Below, piece by piece: positions 1-8,138 of a stretch of 19,472 nt of DNA. Numbering within the stretch: the first letter of the stretch is position 1; every line of letters begins with the position of its first letter. Both the position numbers and the translations under genes were made by a program. The notes under the pieces were generated by a model, which was not told the origin of the DNA, searched no databases, and worked only from the letters and a program-made list of their open reading frames with translations. This stretch comes from Ruminococcaceae bacterium UBA1730 (lineage in GTDB: Bacteria; Bacillota; Clostridia; Oscillospirales; Acutalibacteraceae): the NCBI GenBank assembly GCA_002315935.1, contig DCII01000052.1:29232-48703 (forward strand). Reading direction: 5' to 3'.

Positions 1-127
1 AGGCACAAAACCGCAGATATACTTTTGTGTATTTCAAGGTTTTGTAACGCATTTCACGCCAAAACAGACCGAAAAGATGCGACGACGCATTTATTCAGCG
101 TTTCCATAAGGAAAGAAAGGTGAAAGG

Positions 128-880
128 ATGAACGAAATAGACAAAGGATTCCGGTTTGAAAGAATCGAAAAGAAATTCTGGATGACAAGAGAACAATTCG
201 AAAAGCTTTCTGAATGTCTTGTTGCAAACATGAGAAAAAACGAATACGGATTATCCGAAATATGTAACATATATTATGATACTCCGGATTTTTCGCTGAT
301 AAGAAATTCAATCGAAAGACCGCTTTTCAAAGAAAAAATCCGTTTGAGAAGCTACGGCATCCCGAATGACGATACCCCCGTTTTCGTTGAAATCAAAAAG
401 AAGCTCAACGGTATCGGATATAAACGGCGGATAAAGGTTCCCTATTGCGATGCACTCAGGCTCATGAAGGGTAACAGGGTGTTCAGTTCTCAGCCACAGA
501 TTGAAAATGAAATTCTTGATTTTATCAACCGTTATCACCCGGAGCCTCAGGTTTATCTGACCTACAAAAGAATTGCTCTTTCGGGCAAAGAGGATTCCGA
601 TTTCAGAGTTACGATTGATACGGACCTGAGGTACAAGCTCTATGATGAGCAAACGCCATTGAGCAATGACGGAAATTACATAATGGATGACAGCAGTATG
701 ATTCTCATGGAGATAAAATCATCCTCTGCAATTCCGGAATGGCTTTTGTCCGAAATGAGCAGACTTAAAATTTATCAGGCACCGTTTTCAAAAATCGGAA
801 CCTGCTATCTCAAGCACATTGCACCCAACACCATAAACGGAAAAATAATAAAAAACATGAAGGAGTATTCAAATGTTTAA
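128..880 (+). CDS. VTC domain-containing (polyphosphate polymerase-like) protein
   Basis: A 250-residue protein with the hallmarks of the VTC domain, a tunnel-fold polymerase domain that in yeast makes polyphosphate from ATP. Visible family motifs are an N-terminal ERIEKKF element (residues 11-17), YYDTPDF (49-55), the basic strand KIRLRSY (70-76), EIKKK (88-92), TYKR (145-148), EIKS (195-198) and FSKIGTCY (220-227). The alternating Lys/Arg and Glu residues are those expected to line the tunnel and bind triphosphate and metal. There is no signal peptide or membrane segment, so it is probably cytoplasmic. The ATG follows AAAGG closely. Its stop overlaps the start of the DUF4956 gene by 8 bp, implying translational coupling. 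Family membership is confident. Polyphosphate synthesis in bacteria of this type is inferred, and some bacterial homologues may have other nucleotide-dependent roles. Confidence 0.88.
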   Translation: MNEIDKGFRFERIEKKFWMTREQFEKLSECLVANMRKNEYGLSEICNIYYDTPDFSLIRNSIERPLFKEKIRLRSYGIPNDDTPVFVEIKKKLNGIGYKRRIKVPYCDALRLMKGNRVFSSQPQIENEILDFINRYHPEPQVYLTYKRIALSGKEDSDFRVTIDTDLRYKLYDEQTPLSNDGNYIMDDSSMILMEIKSSSAIPEWLLSEMSRLKIYQAPFSKIGTCYLKHIAPNTINGKIIKNMKEYSNV

Positions 881-1544
881 CTTAATGAACAGCATCATTT
901 CAACACCAATCACATTAACAGGGCTGATTATCTGCCTTGTCAGTGCACTCATTCTCGGCATTCTTTCGGCTCTTGTTTTCAGCTTCAAAAGCAAAAATTC
1001 AGCTTCTCTCACAATAACTCTCGCTCTGCTTCCTCTTGCAATGGCAATGGTTGTTATGATGGTCAACGGAAACCTCGGCGTTGCAATTGCGGTTGCCGGC
1101 GGATTCACGCTTGTCAGATTCAGAAGCATTGCAGGAACAGGCAGAGAAATCTGTGCAGTATTCATCAACATGACCCTCGGAGTAATAATCGGAATGGGTT
1201 ATGTCGGCATTGCGGCAATATTCTTTGTCATCGTTTCAGCCGCAAACATTCTTCTTGTTTCAATCGGCTTCGGCGGAAAGAAAAACGAAAAGCTTCTTCG
1301 TGTTACCATTCCCGAAAGCTATGATTACACAGGTCTTCTTGATGATATTTTCGCAAAATATAATGTCAAATCATCAATTTACAAAATCAAAACAACAAAT
1401 ATGGGCAGTCTCATTGATGTAACATATAAAATCAATCTTTCCTCTGACACGATAAGCAAGGAAATGCTTGACGAAATCAGAACAAGGAATTCAAATCTCG
1501 GCATTATGGTTTCTGCCTACGCCGAAGAGCGTGAACAGCTTTAA
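873..1544 (+). CDS. DUF4956 family membrane protein
   Basis: A 223-residue protein with a hydrophobic N-terminal half of about four membrane segments (roughly residues 14-36, 45-64, 69-84 and 97-132) and a soluble C-terminal domain of about 85 residues. Between segments it carries the polar stretch FTLVRFRSIAGTGREI, characteristic of DUF4956 proteins. The start is supported by AAGGAG 7 bases upstream, inside the end of the VTC gene; the two genes overlap by 8 bp. DUF4956 genes commonly sit next to VTC-domain genes, so this protein is probably the membrane partner of the VTC enzyme, perhaps a channel or anchor for its product. That role is inference; the family has no settled biochemical function that I know of. 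Confidence 0.85.
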   Translation: MFNLMNSIISTPITLTGLIICLVSALILGILSALVFSFKSKNSASLTITLALLPLAMAMVVMMVNGNLGVAIAVAGGFTLVRFRSIAGTGREICAVFINMTLGVIIGMGYVGIAAIFFVIVSAANILLVSIGFGGKKNEKLLRVTIPESYDYTGLLDDIFAKYNVKSSIYKIKTTNMGSLIDVTYKINLSSDTISKEMLDEIRTRNSNLGIMVSAYAEEREQL

Positions 1545-1557
1545 GGGGATTTTTCAC

Positions 1558-3681
1558 ATGAATAGAAAGACAAAAGGTATATTAATTGCCGCTTTGTCGC
1601 TGATTCTTATCGGAGCTGTTGTTTACTGTGCTGTTTTCGGCAGTATTCCCGTTTCGCAGAATGCACCTGCAAATTCAAATGCTGAGGCAATTGAAACCGC
1701 TCTTAAGCTGAGTGAAAGCAATTCATCTGTATCGGGTGCAACGGAAATTCTTCTTTCCGACAGCGGAACAAGCGTCAAGGGCAACGGAGTATCGGTTGAG
1801 GGCAACAATGTTTCAATTCTGAGCAACGGAACCTTCATCATCAGCGGAAGCATTTCAGACGGCACCGTTTCCGTTGAAGCAACGGAAAATGTTTCGCTCA
1901 TTCTGAATAATGCGGAAATATGCAGCTCCCAATCGAACGCAATCAATGTTGTCAGTGCATCGCACACGCAGATTTTTCTCAATGACGGAACAGAAAACTC
2001 CGTTATAAGCGGCGAAAAGCAGGAAATCATATCGGCAGAGGAAAACACCTCCGTTGAAGGTGCAAGCGGAGCGGCAATTTATTCGAAGGGTGACCTTTCC
2101 GTTGCAGGAACCGGCTCACTCAAAGCCGAAGGCTATATCAACAATGCAATAGCCTCGGCAGATAATCTCGTTATTCTCGGTGGGAATATTACGGCTTCGG
2201 CAGTCAACAACGGATTCAAGGGAAATGATTCGGTAACGATAAACGGCGGCACAATAAACATAACCTGCGGAAATGACGGAATTAAAACCGATAACACCGA
2301 TGAAGGCTTCGGAACGGTTGACATTAACGGCGGCAATATCGTAATCAACAGCTTCGGAGACGGCGTTCAGGCAGATTCCGTTCTGACCGTTTCAGACGGA
2401 AATCTTGAAATAACAACAGGCGGCGGTGCAGGAGAATCCGCTAAATCAGACTTTGCGGATATGCAGATGCCGTCCGGAGAAGCTGATAAGAATTTCAGCG
2501 AAGAAGCTCCACCGGAAATGCCGTCAGGTAATTTCAACGGAGAAGCTCCGCCGGAAATGCCGTCAGGTGATTTCAACGGAGAAGCTCCACCGGAAATGTC
2601 GTCAGGCGATTTTGAAGACTTCAACGGAACACCTCCGGAAAAGCCGACAGGTGAAATGAGCGACTCCGGCGGTGGCGAAAAAACAGACAGAGACGGCGAC
2701 AATTCAGAACGCCCCGAAAAGCCATCCGGAAGCTTCGGCAATTTCGGCGGCTTCGGAGAAAGCGACAATTCAACCGATTCAGACAGTTCAAGCTCAAAGG
2801 GACTAAAATCGGGCACATCGCTCACTGTCAACGGCGGCACAATAAATATTTCATCATCAGATGATGCAGTTCACACCAACGGAACAATGGTTATCAACGA
2901 AGGAACATTAGAAATTTCCTCGGGCGATGACGGACTTCACGCCGACACATCGCTGACCGTCAACGCAGGAAGCATTACGATTTCAAAATCCTATGAGGGT
3001 ATTGAATCAAATATGATATATGTCAACGGCGGTAATATCAGCGTAACCGCATCGGATGACGGCTTTAACGCAAACGGCGGTTCATCAATGTTCGGAGGAT
3101 TCTCCTCTTCCGACTCCGGAAGCGAAGACCTGCCAACCTTGAAAATAAGCAGAGGAAATGTTTATGTCAACGCAAACGGTGACGGACTGGATTCAAACGG
3201 TGACCTGATTATAGAGGGCGGCGAGGTTGTTGTTAACGGCCCGACAAATGACGGAAACGGTGCTCTTGATTCCGGAACCGAAAGCGGAGGAAGCATTCTC
3301 TGCAACGGCGGAACGGTTATTGCGATAGGTTCTTCGGGAATGGCTGAATCCTTCGACAGCGATTCAACACAATGCTCATTCCTTATCAAAACCGATTCAA
3401 CCCACGAAGCCGACACGCAGATTACCATTTCGGATGAAAGCGGAAACATAATCTATGAATGCAAATCGGCAAAATCCTTTAACTCAATTGTTTTCGGAAG
3501 TCCCGAGCTTAAGCTCAACGGCACTTATAAAATAACCGTCGGAGACGAAGAGCAGTCAATAACTCTTGACAGTATTTCAAGCGGAGAAAGCGGTTTTTCG
3601 ATGGGTGGCGGAATGAAGGGCTTCGGTCAGAGACAGGAAAGAAAAGAAGCCTCTCAAAAGAATGAAAATACCGACGCTTAA
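1558..3681 (+). CDS. Exported Cthe_2159-type carbohydrate-binding beta-helix protein
   Basis: A 707-residue protein beginning with a basic n-region and a hydrophobic segment (about residues 8-28), either a signal peptide or a membrane anchor; there is no clean lipobox. The rest is rich in short NGGTINI / DGIKT / DDGLHA repeats, the coil pattern of the Cthe_2159 (DUF4353) right-handed beta-helix family. The founding member of that family binds cellulose and pectic polymers. The helix is interrupted at about residues 294-414 by a low-complexity Pro/Glu/Gly/Ser insert with 13-residue tandem repeats. The C-terminus is basic and polar. I chose the ATG at 1558 over an upstream in-frame ATG at 1468, because 1468 lies inside DUF4956 and only 1558 is preceded by AAGGGGA and starts a signal sequence. 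It is the last gene of the VTC/DUF4956 operon, which suggests that surface glycan binding and polyphosphate-like metabolism are linked; this link is inferred. Confidence 0.85.
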   Translation: MNRKTKGILIAALSLILIGAVVYCAVFGSIPVSQNAPANSNAEAIETALKLSESNSSVSGATEILLSDSGTSVKGNGVSVEGNNVSILSNGTFIISGSISDGTVSVEATENVSLILNNAEICSSQSNAINVVSASHTQIFLNDGTENSVISGEKQEIISAEENTSVEGASGAAIYSKGDLSVAGTGSLKAEGYINNAIASADNLVILGGNITASAVNNGFKGNDSVTINGGTINITCGNDGIKTDNTDEGFGTVDINGGNIVINSFGDGVQADSVLTVSDGNLEITTGGGAGESAKSDFADMQMPSGEADKNFSEEAPPEMPSGNFNGEAPPEMPSGDFNGEAPPEMSSGDFEDFNGTPPEKPTGEMSDSGGGEKTDRDGDNSERPEKPSGSFGNFGGFGESDNSTDSDSSSSKGLKSGTSLTVNGGTINISSSDDAVHTNGTMVINEGTLEISSGDDGLHADTSLTVNAGSITISKSYEGIESNMIYVNGGNISVTASDDGFNANGGSSMFGGFSSSDSGSEDLPTLKISRGNVYVNANGDGLDSNGDLIIEGGEVVVNGPTNDGNGALDSGTESGGSILCNGGTVIAIGSSGMAESFDSDSTQCSFLIKTDSTHEADTQITISDESGNIIYECKSAKSFNSIVFGSPELKLNGTYKITVGDEEQSITLDSISSGESGFSMGGGMKGFGQRQERKEASQKNENTDA
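2503..2628 (+). repeat. 39-bp in-frame tandem repeat in the surface-protein insert
   Basis: Two near-identical 39-bp units (2503-2541 and 2542-2580) are followed by a third unit extended by 9 bp (2581-2628). Each unit encodes EAPPEMPSG(N/D)FNG; the third has Ser for Pro and an extra EDF. Divergent half-units flank it (MPSGEADKNFSE before, PPEKPTGEMS after). The units lie in the low-complexity insert that splits the beta-helix, probably a flexible surface linker. Copy number could vary by slippage. Confidence 0.85.
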
Positions 3682-3722
3682 CACCTGACGAAGACAAAAT
3701 AATCTGAACAGCATAAAAAGTC

Positions 3723-3765
3723 AGCCCTGCATTGATGCACAAAAGCGTATCATGCAGGGCTTTTT
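3723..3765. terminator. Bidirectional rho-independent terminator
   Basis: A 10-bp stem, AGCCCTGCAT at 3723-3732 pairing with ATGCAGGGCT at 3752-3761, encloses a 19-base loop and runs into TTTTT on the plus strand. On the minus strand the stem is followed after two bases by an AAAAAG-complement T run (3716-3720 region). It lies between two convergent genes and can serve both the beta-helix gene (plus) and the isomerase gene (minus). Confidence 0.85.
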
Positions 3766-3766
3766 A

Positions 3767-4696
3767 TCAATCTTCAAAACAATCAAATTTTGTGAGAATA
3801 TCTTTTCCTATCTCGTAAAGCAGACACTCCGCTTGCCTTTTAATCTCAAGGCTTGCATTCTTAACGCACGAGCCTTCGCTTCCGTTTCTTCTATTCGGAC
3901 TTGAGCCGAAACGGGAAATGAAGTTGCAGGCTTCAAAGGTGAACACTCCCCCGTTTTCAATAAATCCACCGTCCTTGAGACCTCTCATAACGCTGTCAAT
4001 ATCAACCGTTCCGAGAAGCGGACAGATGTGGTCATCACGAACGCCGAAATTATCCTGAATATGAACGGCTTTCAGGTTGCTTCCGAGCTTCATTATATTT
4101 TCATACTGTTCATTCGGGCAAATAAGATTGCCGTGACCTATGTCCCAGCATACGCCCATGAGCGGATGATTGAGCTGTTCCATAAGGGAATTCAGGTCTT
4201 CGCCCGTGTAGTAGGAGCAAATATTTTCTGCATTGGAATTATAATTCTCTGCAAGCACATAAACGCCGTGTTTTTCCATCGCAGGATAAAGAGATTCATA
4301 AAGCTTTTTAACGGTTTCGTCATATTTTTTCTGATTTTCCGTGCCCTTCAGCTCTTTATTTCTTCCCGAATGCACAACAAGCTTCTTTATGCCGAGATAG
4401 CCGCAGGCTTCAATGGCTCGGATGTTGCCCTTGATAACGATTTCCGGGTCATCCCTGAAAATATCGTTTTTCGGAGAATGTGCCTGAATGAAATCAACTC
4501 CGATTTTCTCCGCTTCCCTTGATGCGGCTGAAATCCACTTAACCCAATCATCCGCCATGAACGGAGAGCCGTCATAATTGAGCCTGTAAAAATTGAAATC
4601 AAGATGCCTGAATCCCGTTCCCTCAAACGCTCTGATGGCTTCAATATCATCCTTGACGAAGCCTCTGAAATCCCCTGTTGTTGTTGCAATTTTCAT
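3767..4696 (-). CDS. Sugar phosphate isomerase/epimerase family (TIM-barrel) protein
   Basis: A 309-residue protein of the xylose-isomerase-like / AP-endonuclease-2 TIM barrel. The barrel pattern is clear: QAHSP (71-75), LVVHSG (106-111), LAEN with E150, CWDIGHGN with D185 and H188, VHIQDN with H212, and FEA with E255. E150, D185, H212 and E255 fit the usual divalent-metal site. The barrel ends in a basic Arg/Ser/Gly insert (about 261-276) and a helical tail. GAGG lies 7-8 bases before the ATG, inside the 3' end of the Gfo/Idh gene, and only 3 bases separate the genes, so they are co-transcribed. The substrate cannot be read from the sequence. Candidates are keto-aldo isomerisation of a sugar, inosose-type dehydration, or elimination of a 3-keto-glycoside made by the adjacent oxidoreductase. 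Confidence 0.82.
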   Translation of the reverse strand: MKIATTTGDFRGFVKDDIEAIRAFEGTGFRHLDFNFYRLNYDGSPFMADDWVKWISAASREAEKIGVDFIQAHSPKNDIFRDDPEIVIKGNIRAIEACGYLGIKKLVVHSGRNKELKGTENQKKYDETVKKLYESLYPAMEKHGVYVLAENYNSNAENICSYYTGEDLNSLMEQLNHPLMGVCWDIGHGNLICPNEQYENIMKLGSNLKAVHIQDNFGVRDDHICPLLGTVDIDSVMRGLKDGGFIENGGVFTFEACNFISRFGSSPNRRNGSEGSCVKNASLEIKRQAECLLYEIGKDILTKFDCFED

Positions 4697-4699
4697 AAA

Positions 4700-5890
4700 T
4701 TATCCTCGTTTCGAGCCGTATGTTGAATTCATGTCCTCGCAGAACTGCTCACGGGTAACCTTAACATATTTTGAATTCTCAATTTTCTTATTCAGCAATT
4801 CAAGATAAAGGTCTTCATCAAAGGGAATCTCAACCGTTTTATCGAGCCATGACGAAAGGAAAGCCGCATTCGAAATCGTCAGCCCGTTTATTCCCTCTTC
4901 ACCCTCGGCAATGAGCGGTTCGCCGTGAAGAATATGAGCAGCAAAGGCATTCACAACCTTATCGACAGTCGGGTCGCCCTCCGGCACATCAATATCCTGC
5001 CACTCAACAGACGGCTTTGAAAATCCGCCCTCGGCAGTGTCTGAAAACTCTCTCGAAGGCATTTCAAGCTCGCAGATACGGGCAATGAATTTCTTCTGAA
5101 TCGGGTCATATTCATGAATGATTCTCGCCTTGTCAAGAGTTATTTCAAGCCTGTTTGAGCCGGGATAATCGCCCGTTGTTGTGACGAAGGTTCCCGTTGC
5201 TCCGTTGGGATATTCGGCATAGATGGTAACATCATCCTCAACCTCTATGTCGTGCCATTTACCCTCATGGCAGGTAGCTCTTATTTTATTCGGCATTCCG
5301 CATATCCACTGCCATAAATCAAGCTGATGGGGGCACTGGTTAAGCATAACTCCGCCGCCTTCGCCAGCCCATGTTGCCCTCCATGAACCCGAATCATAAT
5401 ACTGCTGTGTTCTGAACCAATCGGTTATTATCCAGCTCACTCTGCGAAGCTGACCGTATTTCCCCGACTGAACCATATCCCTGATTGCCTTATATGCACC
5501 GACAGGTCTCTGATTGAACATCATAGCATATGTAAGGTCAACGGTCTTTGAAAATTCAATCGCTTCTCTGACCTGCTTTGTGTAAACTCCGGCAGGCTTT
5601 TCGCTGAGTGCGTGCAGACCCGCCTTCATCGCCGCAATTGCATAGGTCGGGTGAAAATAATGAGGAGTGGCAATAACAACTGCATCGCATATTCCGCTTG
5701 AAATAAGCTCTTCTGCGGTGTTGAAGCATTCTACATCGGGCAGAATTTTCTTTGCCGCAGTCAATCTTTCGGGTTTATCATCCGCAACTGCTGTAACAAC
5801 CGCTTCGCTGAATTCGCCGTTTGCACAGGCCTTCAGATAGTTACTGCCCTGGTTGCCGATTCCTATTACGCCTAATCTTAATTTATTCAT
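4700..5890 (-). CDS. Gfo/Idh/MocA family NAD(P)-dependent oxidoreductase
   Basis: A 396-residue protein starting with a Rossmann fold: GIGNQG dinucleotide motif at residues 10-15, an acidic beta-2 end (ADDKPER), then the family signature EKP at 97-99, with K98 the usual catalytic lysine. The C-terminal substrate domain has GGGVMLNQCPHQLDLWQW (178-195), where H188 occupies the conserved active-site histidine position. The length is typical. GGAG lies 8 bases before the ATG. It sits 14 bases after the exported metallophosphoesterase and 3 before the isomerase, in one operon. Members oxidise or reduce a sugar hydroxyl (inositol, glucose-fructose, 3-keto sugars) or act as NAD-dependent glycosidases (GH109). 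Which applies here is not decidable from sequence; the isomerase neighbour favours a keto-sugar intermediate. Confidence 0.87.
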   Translation of the reverse strand: MNKLRLGVIGIGNQGSNYLKACANGEFSEAVVTAVADDKPERLTAAKKILPDVECFNTAEELISSGICDAVVIATPHYFHPTYAIAAMKAGLHALSEKPAGVYTKQVREAIEFSKTVDLTYAMMFNQRPVGAYKAIRDMVQSGKYGQLRRVSWIITDWFRTQQYYDSGSWRATWAGEGGGVMLNQCPHQLDLWQWICGMPNKIRATCHEGKWHDIEVEDDVTIYAEYPNGATGTFVTTTGDYPGSNRLEITLDKARIIHEYDPIQKKFIARICELEMPSREFSDTAEGGFSKPSVEWQDIDVPEGDPTVDKVVNAFAAHILHGEPLIAEGEEGINGLTISNAAFLSSWLDKTVEIPFDEDLYLELLNKKIENSKYVKVTREQFCEDMNSTYGSKRG

Positions 5891-5904
5891 GTCTGTTTCT
5901 CCGT

Positions 5905-7161
5905 TTATTTTACAAAACTGAAAATTGATTTGATGAAATCAATAAAATATTCAAATTCAATCTTAATCCATTCTCCGAAATCATGCTCATCATATGCCTT
6001 GTATTTTTTCGGATATTTTTCAATTGAACCGGTGAAATAATCGGTATAATAAACCGAAAAGGTTGAAATCGCTTCAAGATTTTTTCCGCTTTTCAAGGAA
6101 TTTTCATCAATGTCGATAATGCGGAGCCCTCTTGCTTCAACCTGATTTCCGTCTGCATCGGTAAATCTTGAAGAAATGTTGAAGCCACCTGCGGAAAGTG
6201 TTGAGCCGAGAATGATATTATCCTCAGTTATTCCGCAAAAATCGTTTGCGTGGGTGTGACCCGTGAAAAGTCCGACAACATCACCCTGCTTAACAAACGC
6301 CGCATATTCGCCGCCGTTATCCGAAGGAATTTCACAGGACTTGTTCAGATGGGTCGTCATGCGGATATTCTCAACGCCTGCAACTCCGTTCTTTATTCCG
6401 TCTGTGATGCCATCCTTGAGAATATACTTTTTGCCGTTGCATTCAAAGCCGTTTTCATCTTCAACAAAGAGCTTTACCGTTTCTTCAACGCCGAAATGCT
6501 GGAATGCAATTGCAGGAATAACCCTTCCGCCGTTCGCCTGCTTCAATTCGTTGCTCCTGTTCACATACCAATCCACTTCCTTTGAATCAACGCCCTGAAT
6601 TGTTTTCGTTCCGTTGACCTTGACCTTTGTTCCAGAATCGAAAAGCCAAATATTGAAAATATCGTTTTTGCCTTCGTAATCCTTTATGAGAATATTTCCG
6701 TTTGAGGTTTTTGAAATCGTGCTGTAGCCGTCGGGCAAAATGCAGGCTTCATATGCTCCGTAATACTTATTCTGGAGCTGCTTCGGGCAGAGATATGCTT
6801 CCCAGTCATGGTTGCCGTAAACGAAAGAAAACGGAATGCTTCTTTCCGCAACGGGAGCAACAAGCTTATCAATAGCCGCCTTCGTGCCGAGCTGAAGCGA
6901 AGTATCAAACCAGCCCTTTATGTTGTCACCGCCGAAAATAACGAGGTCGGGCTTATAATCGTCAAGTGCCTTTTCGATAAATGCAATTGATTCCTCAAAC
7001 GGAAAATCCGTGTAATGCGTGTCGGTAATGTGCATGATTCTGAAATTGCCGTCCGCATTGAACTTAAGACCCGACTCAACTCCCTTCGCCGATGCTCCCA
7101 TGCCGAGAACACCGAAGACCATAATTGCCGCAATAACCAATGATAAAATTCTTCTTTTCAT
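5905..7161 (-). CDS. Exported metallophosphoesterase
   Basis: A 418-residue calcineurin-type phosphoesterase with a classic signal peptide (KRR, hydrophobic core about 5-22, probable cleavage after ASA at residue 25). The dimetal motifs are complete: DTH (47-49), GGDN with D79, GNHD (116-119), H222 and GHTH (301-304). It is therefore predicted to hydrolyse phosphate mono- or diesters outside the membrane. The C-terminal 25 residues are strongly aromatic and hydrophobic and might hold the protein at the membrane. An in-frame ORF extends 63 codons upstream, but the ATG at 7161 is preceded by AAGGAGA at good spacing and starts the signal peptide, so it is the real start. It is first gene of the minus-strand arm, followed by the Gfo/Idh and isomerase genes. 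Release of phosphate from a substrate before uptake is an inference. Confidence 0.87.
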   Translation of the reverse strand: MKRRILSLVIAAIMVFGVLGMGASAKGVESGLKFNADGNFRIMHITDTHYTDFPFEESIAFIEKALDDYKPDLVIFGGDNIKGWFDTSLQLGTKAAIDKLVAPVAERSIPFSFVYGNHDWEAYLCPKQLQNKYYGAYEACILPDGYSTISKTSNGNILIKDYEGKNDIFNIWLFDSGTKVKVNGTKTIQGVDSKEVDWYVNRSNELKQANGGRVIPAIAFQHFGVEETVKLFVEDENGFECNGKKYILKDGITDGIKNGVAGVENIRMTTHLNKSCEIPSDNGGEYAAFVKQGDVVGLFTGHTHANDFCGITEDNIILGSTLSAGGFNISSRFTDADGNQVEARGLRIIDIDENSLKSGKNLEAISTFSVYYTDYFTGSIEKYPKKYKAYDEHDFGEWIKIEFEYFIDFIKSIFSFVK

Positions 7162-7183
7162 GCTTCCACTCTCCTTCCATTTA

Positions 7184-7212
7184 ATATTATCACAGAAAAA
7201 AATAAAACACAA
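7184..7212 (-). promoter_or_regulatory. Putative sigma-A promoter of the minus arm
   Basis: On the minus strand, TTGTGT (7207-7212) and TAATAT (7184-7189) are spaced by 17 bases. TG one base upstream of the -10 makes an extended -10 element. Predicted transcription starts close to 7177, giving a very short leader with the ribosome binding site of the metallophosphoesterase. Judged by eye only. Confidence 0.5.
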
Positions 7213-7229
7213 TAAATAATTATTTGATA

Positions 7230-7259
7230 TTGAAATTTTTCGGCAGACTAATGTATAAT
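7230..7259 (+). promoter_or_regulatory. Putative sigma-A promoter of the plus arm
   Basis: TTGAAA (7230-7235) and a perfect TATAAT (7254-7259) are spaced by 18 bases, about 24 bases before the ATG at 7283. The back-to-back arrangement with the minus-arm promoter in one AT-rich 121-bp gap would let a single regulator control both arms. I see no clear operator palindrome in the gap. Confidence 0.65.
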
Positions 7260-7282
7260 GGAATGCAAAAGGGGGTAATTCC

Positions 7283-8134
7283 ATGAATGTCAGTCTTACC
7301 GCAGGATATTTTCTCAAGGGAGCCGTTGACAGCGAAAGAACGGAATTCATTTTCAGAACTCTCGCCGAAAACGGAATAAATAATTTTGATTACATAACAA
7401 GTGTTGACCGCCCGGATTATATTGAAATTGCAAAGGTCAGCAGAGAATCAGCAGACAAAGCAGGAACGGTTATCCATCAGAGCCACTGCCCGATATGCCG
7501 ATATAAAAAGGATTTCAAATATGAGGATGTTCTTCCGAGGTCGCTCAAGGCTGTTGAAGCCGCATCAATTCTCGGCTCAAAATATCTTGTTGTTCATGCG
7601 GATGAAAACAGATATGATGTGGACAAAACCTTCAATCCCGAAAAGATAATGATTCAGATGTATGACTACATTTCGAGAATTCTTGAAAAAGCCGTTCCGA
7701 ACGGTCTGACGGTCTGCATTGAAAATCTTTTTGAAGAGGGAAAATATCCCGATATGGAAAGGTCGAGATTTACTTCTAAAATTGAGGAGCTTCTCGGTCT
7801 CGTTGAAAAATTCGACAAAGAAAATGTGGGTATCTGCTGGGATTTCGGCCATGCCCATGTTGCATTCGGCGAAGAATCAACCGAAATGCTGAAGCTCGCT
7901 CTGCCGAGAATTTACTGCACCCATGTTCACGATAACTATAAAACCGATGAACACCGTCTGCCCTTCCGTGGAAAAAATGACTGGAATACGCAGATGCCTC
8001 TGCTCAAGGAATACGGCTACAAGGGCAACATCAATTTTGAAATCGAACACGGAGCAATTCCCGATGAGCTTATGCCTGATTTTATCCGCTACTGCAAAAA
8101 GCTCGGGGATTATCTGATAAAGCTTCAGGGGTGA
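7283..8134 (+). CDS. Sugar phosphate isomerase/epimerase family (TIM-barrel) protein
   Basis: A 283-residue TIM-barrel protein, the same fold as the isomerase at 3767-4696 but clearly diverged from it. Motifs are IHQSHCP (64-70), LVVHAD (102-107), CIEN with E147, CWDFGHAH with D187 and H190, THVHDN with H216, and FEIEHG with E253/E255. E147, D187, H216 and a C-terminal glutamate make a plausible metal site. The AAAGGGGG ribosome site lies about 6 bases before the ATG. It is the first gene of the plus arm, 4 bases ahead of a Gfo/Idh/MocA gene whose ribosome site overlaps this gene's stop. The pairing with an oxidoreductase mirrors the minus arm. The reaction is unassigned: isomerisation or epimerisation of a keto sugar, or cleavage of a 3-keto-glycoside by beta-elimination. 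Confidence 0.82.
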   Translation: MNVSLTAGYFLKGAVDSERTEFIFRTLAENGINNFDYITSVDRPDYIEIAKVSRESADKAGTVIHQSHCPICRYKKDFKYEDVLPRSLKAVEAASILGSKYLVVHADENRYDVDKTFNPEKIMIQMYDYISRILEKAVPNGLTVCIENLFEEGKYPDMERSRFTSKIEELLGLVEKFDKENVGICWDFGHAHVAFGEESTEMLKLALPRIYCTHVHDNYKTDEHRLPFRGKNDWNTQMPLLKEYGYKGNINFEIEHGAIPDELMPDFIRYCKKLGDYLIKLQG

Positions 8135-8138
8135 TTTT

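Noticed and set aside
77..90. Small hairpin ATGCG-ACGA-CGCAT upstream of the VTC gene, considered as a terminator or regulatory site
   Set aside because: Only 5 bp, with no T run; likely chance. A weak AAAACC/GGTTTT pair at 7-43 is equally unconvincing.
1468..1557. Upstream in-frame start for the beta-helix protein
   Set aside because: Lies inside the DUF4956 gene, lacks a ribosome site and would bury the signal sequence.
2503..2628. Regular repeats considered as a CRISPR array
   Set aside because: Units are contiguous with no spacers, and they are in frame within a coding sequence.
2367..2840. Minus-strand proline-rich open frame
   Set aside because: Antisense shadow of the low-complexity insert of the surface protein; no ribosome site or independent support.
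4028..4522. Plus-strand hydrophobic open frame antisense to the isomerase
   Set aside because: The minus-strand frame has complete TIM-barrel motifs; this is its antisense shadow.
7162..7350. 63-codon upstream extension of the exported metallophosphoesterase
   Set aside because: Overlaps the divergent promoter region and the opposite gene; the ATG at 7161 has the ribosome site and the signal peptide.
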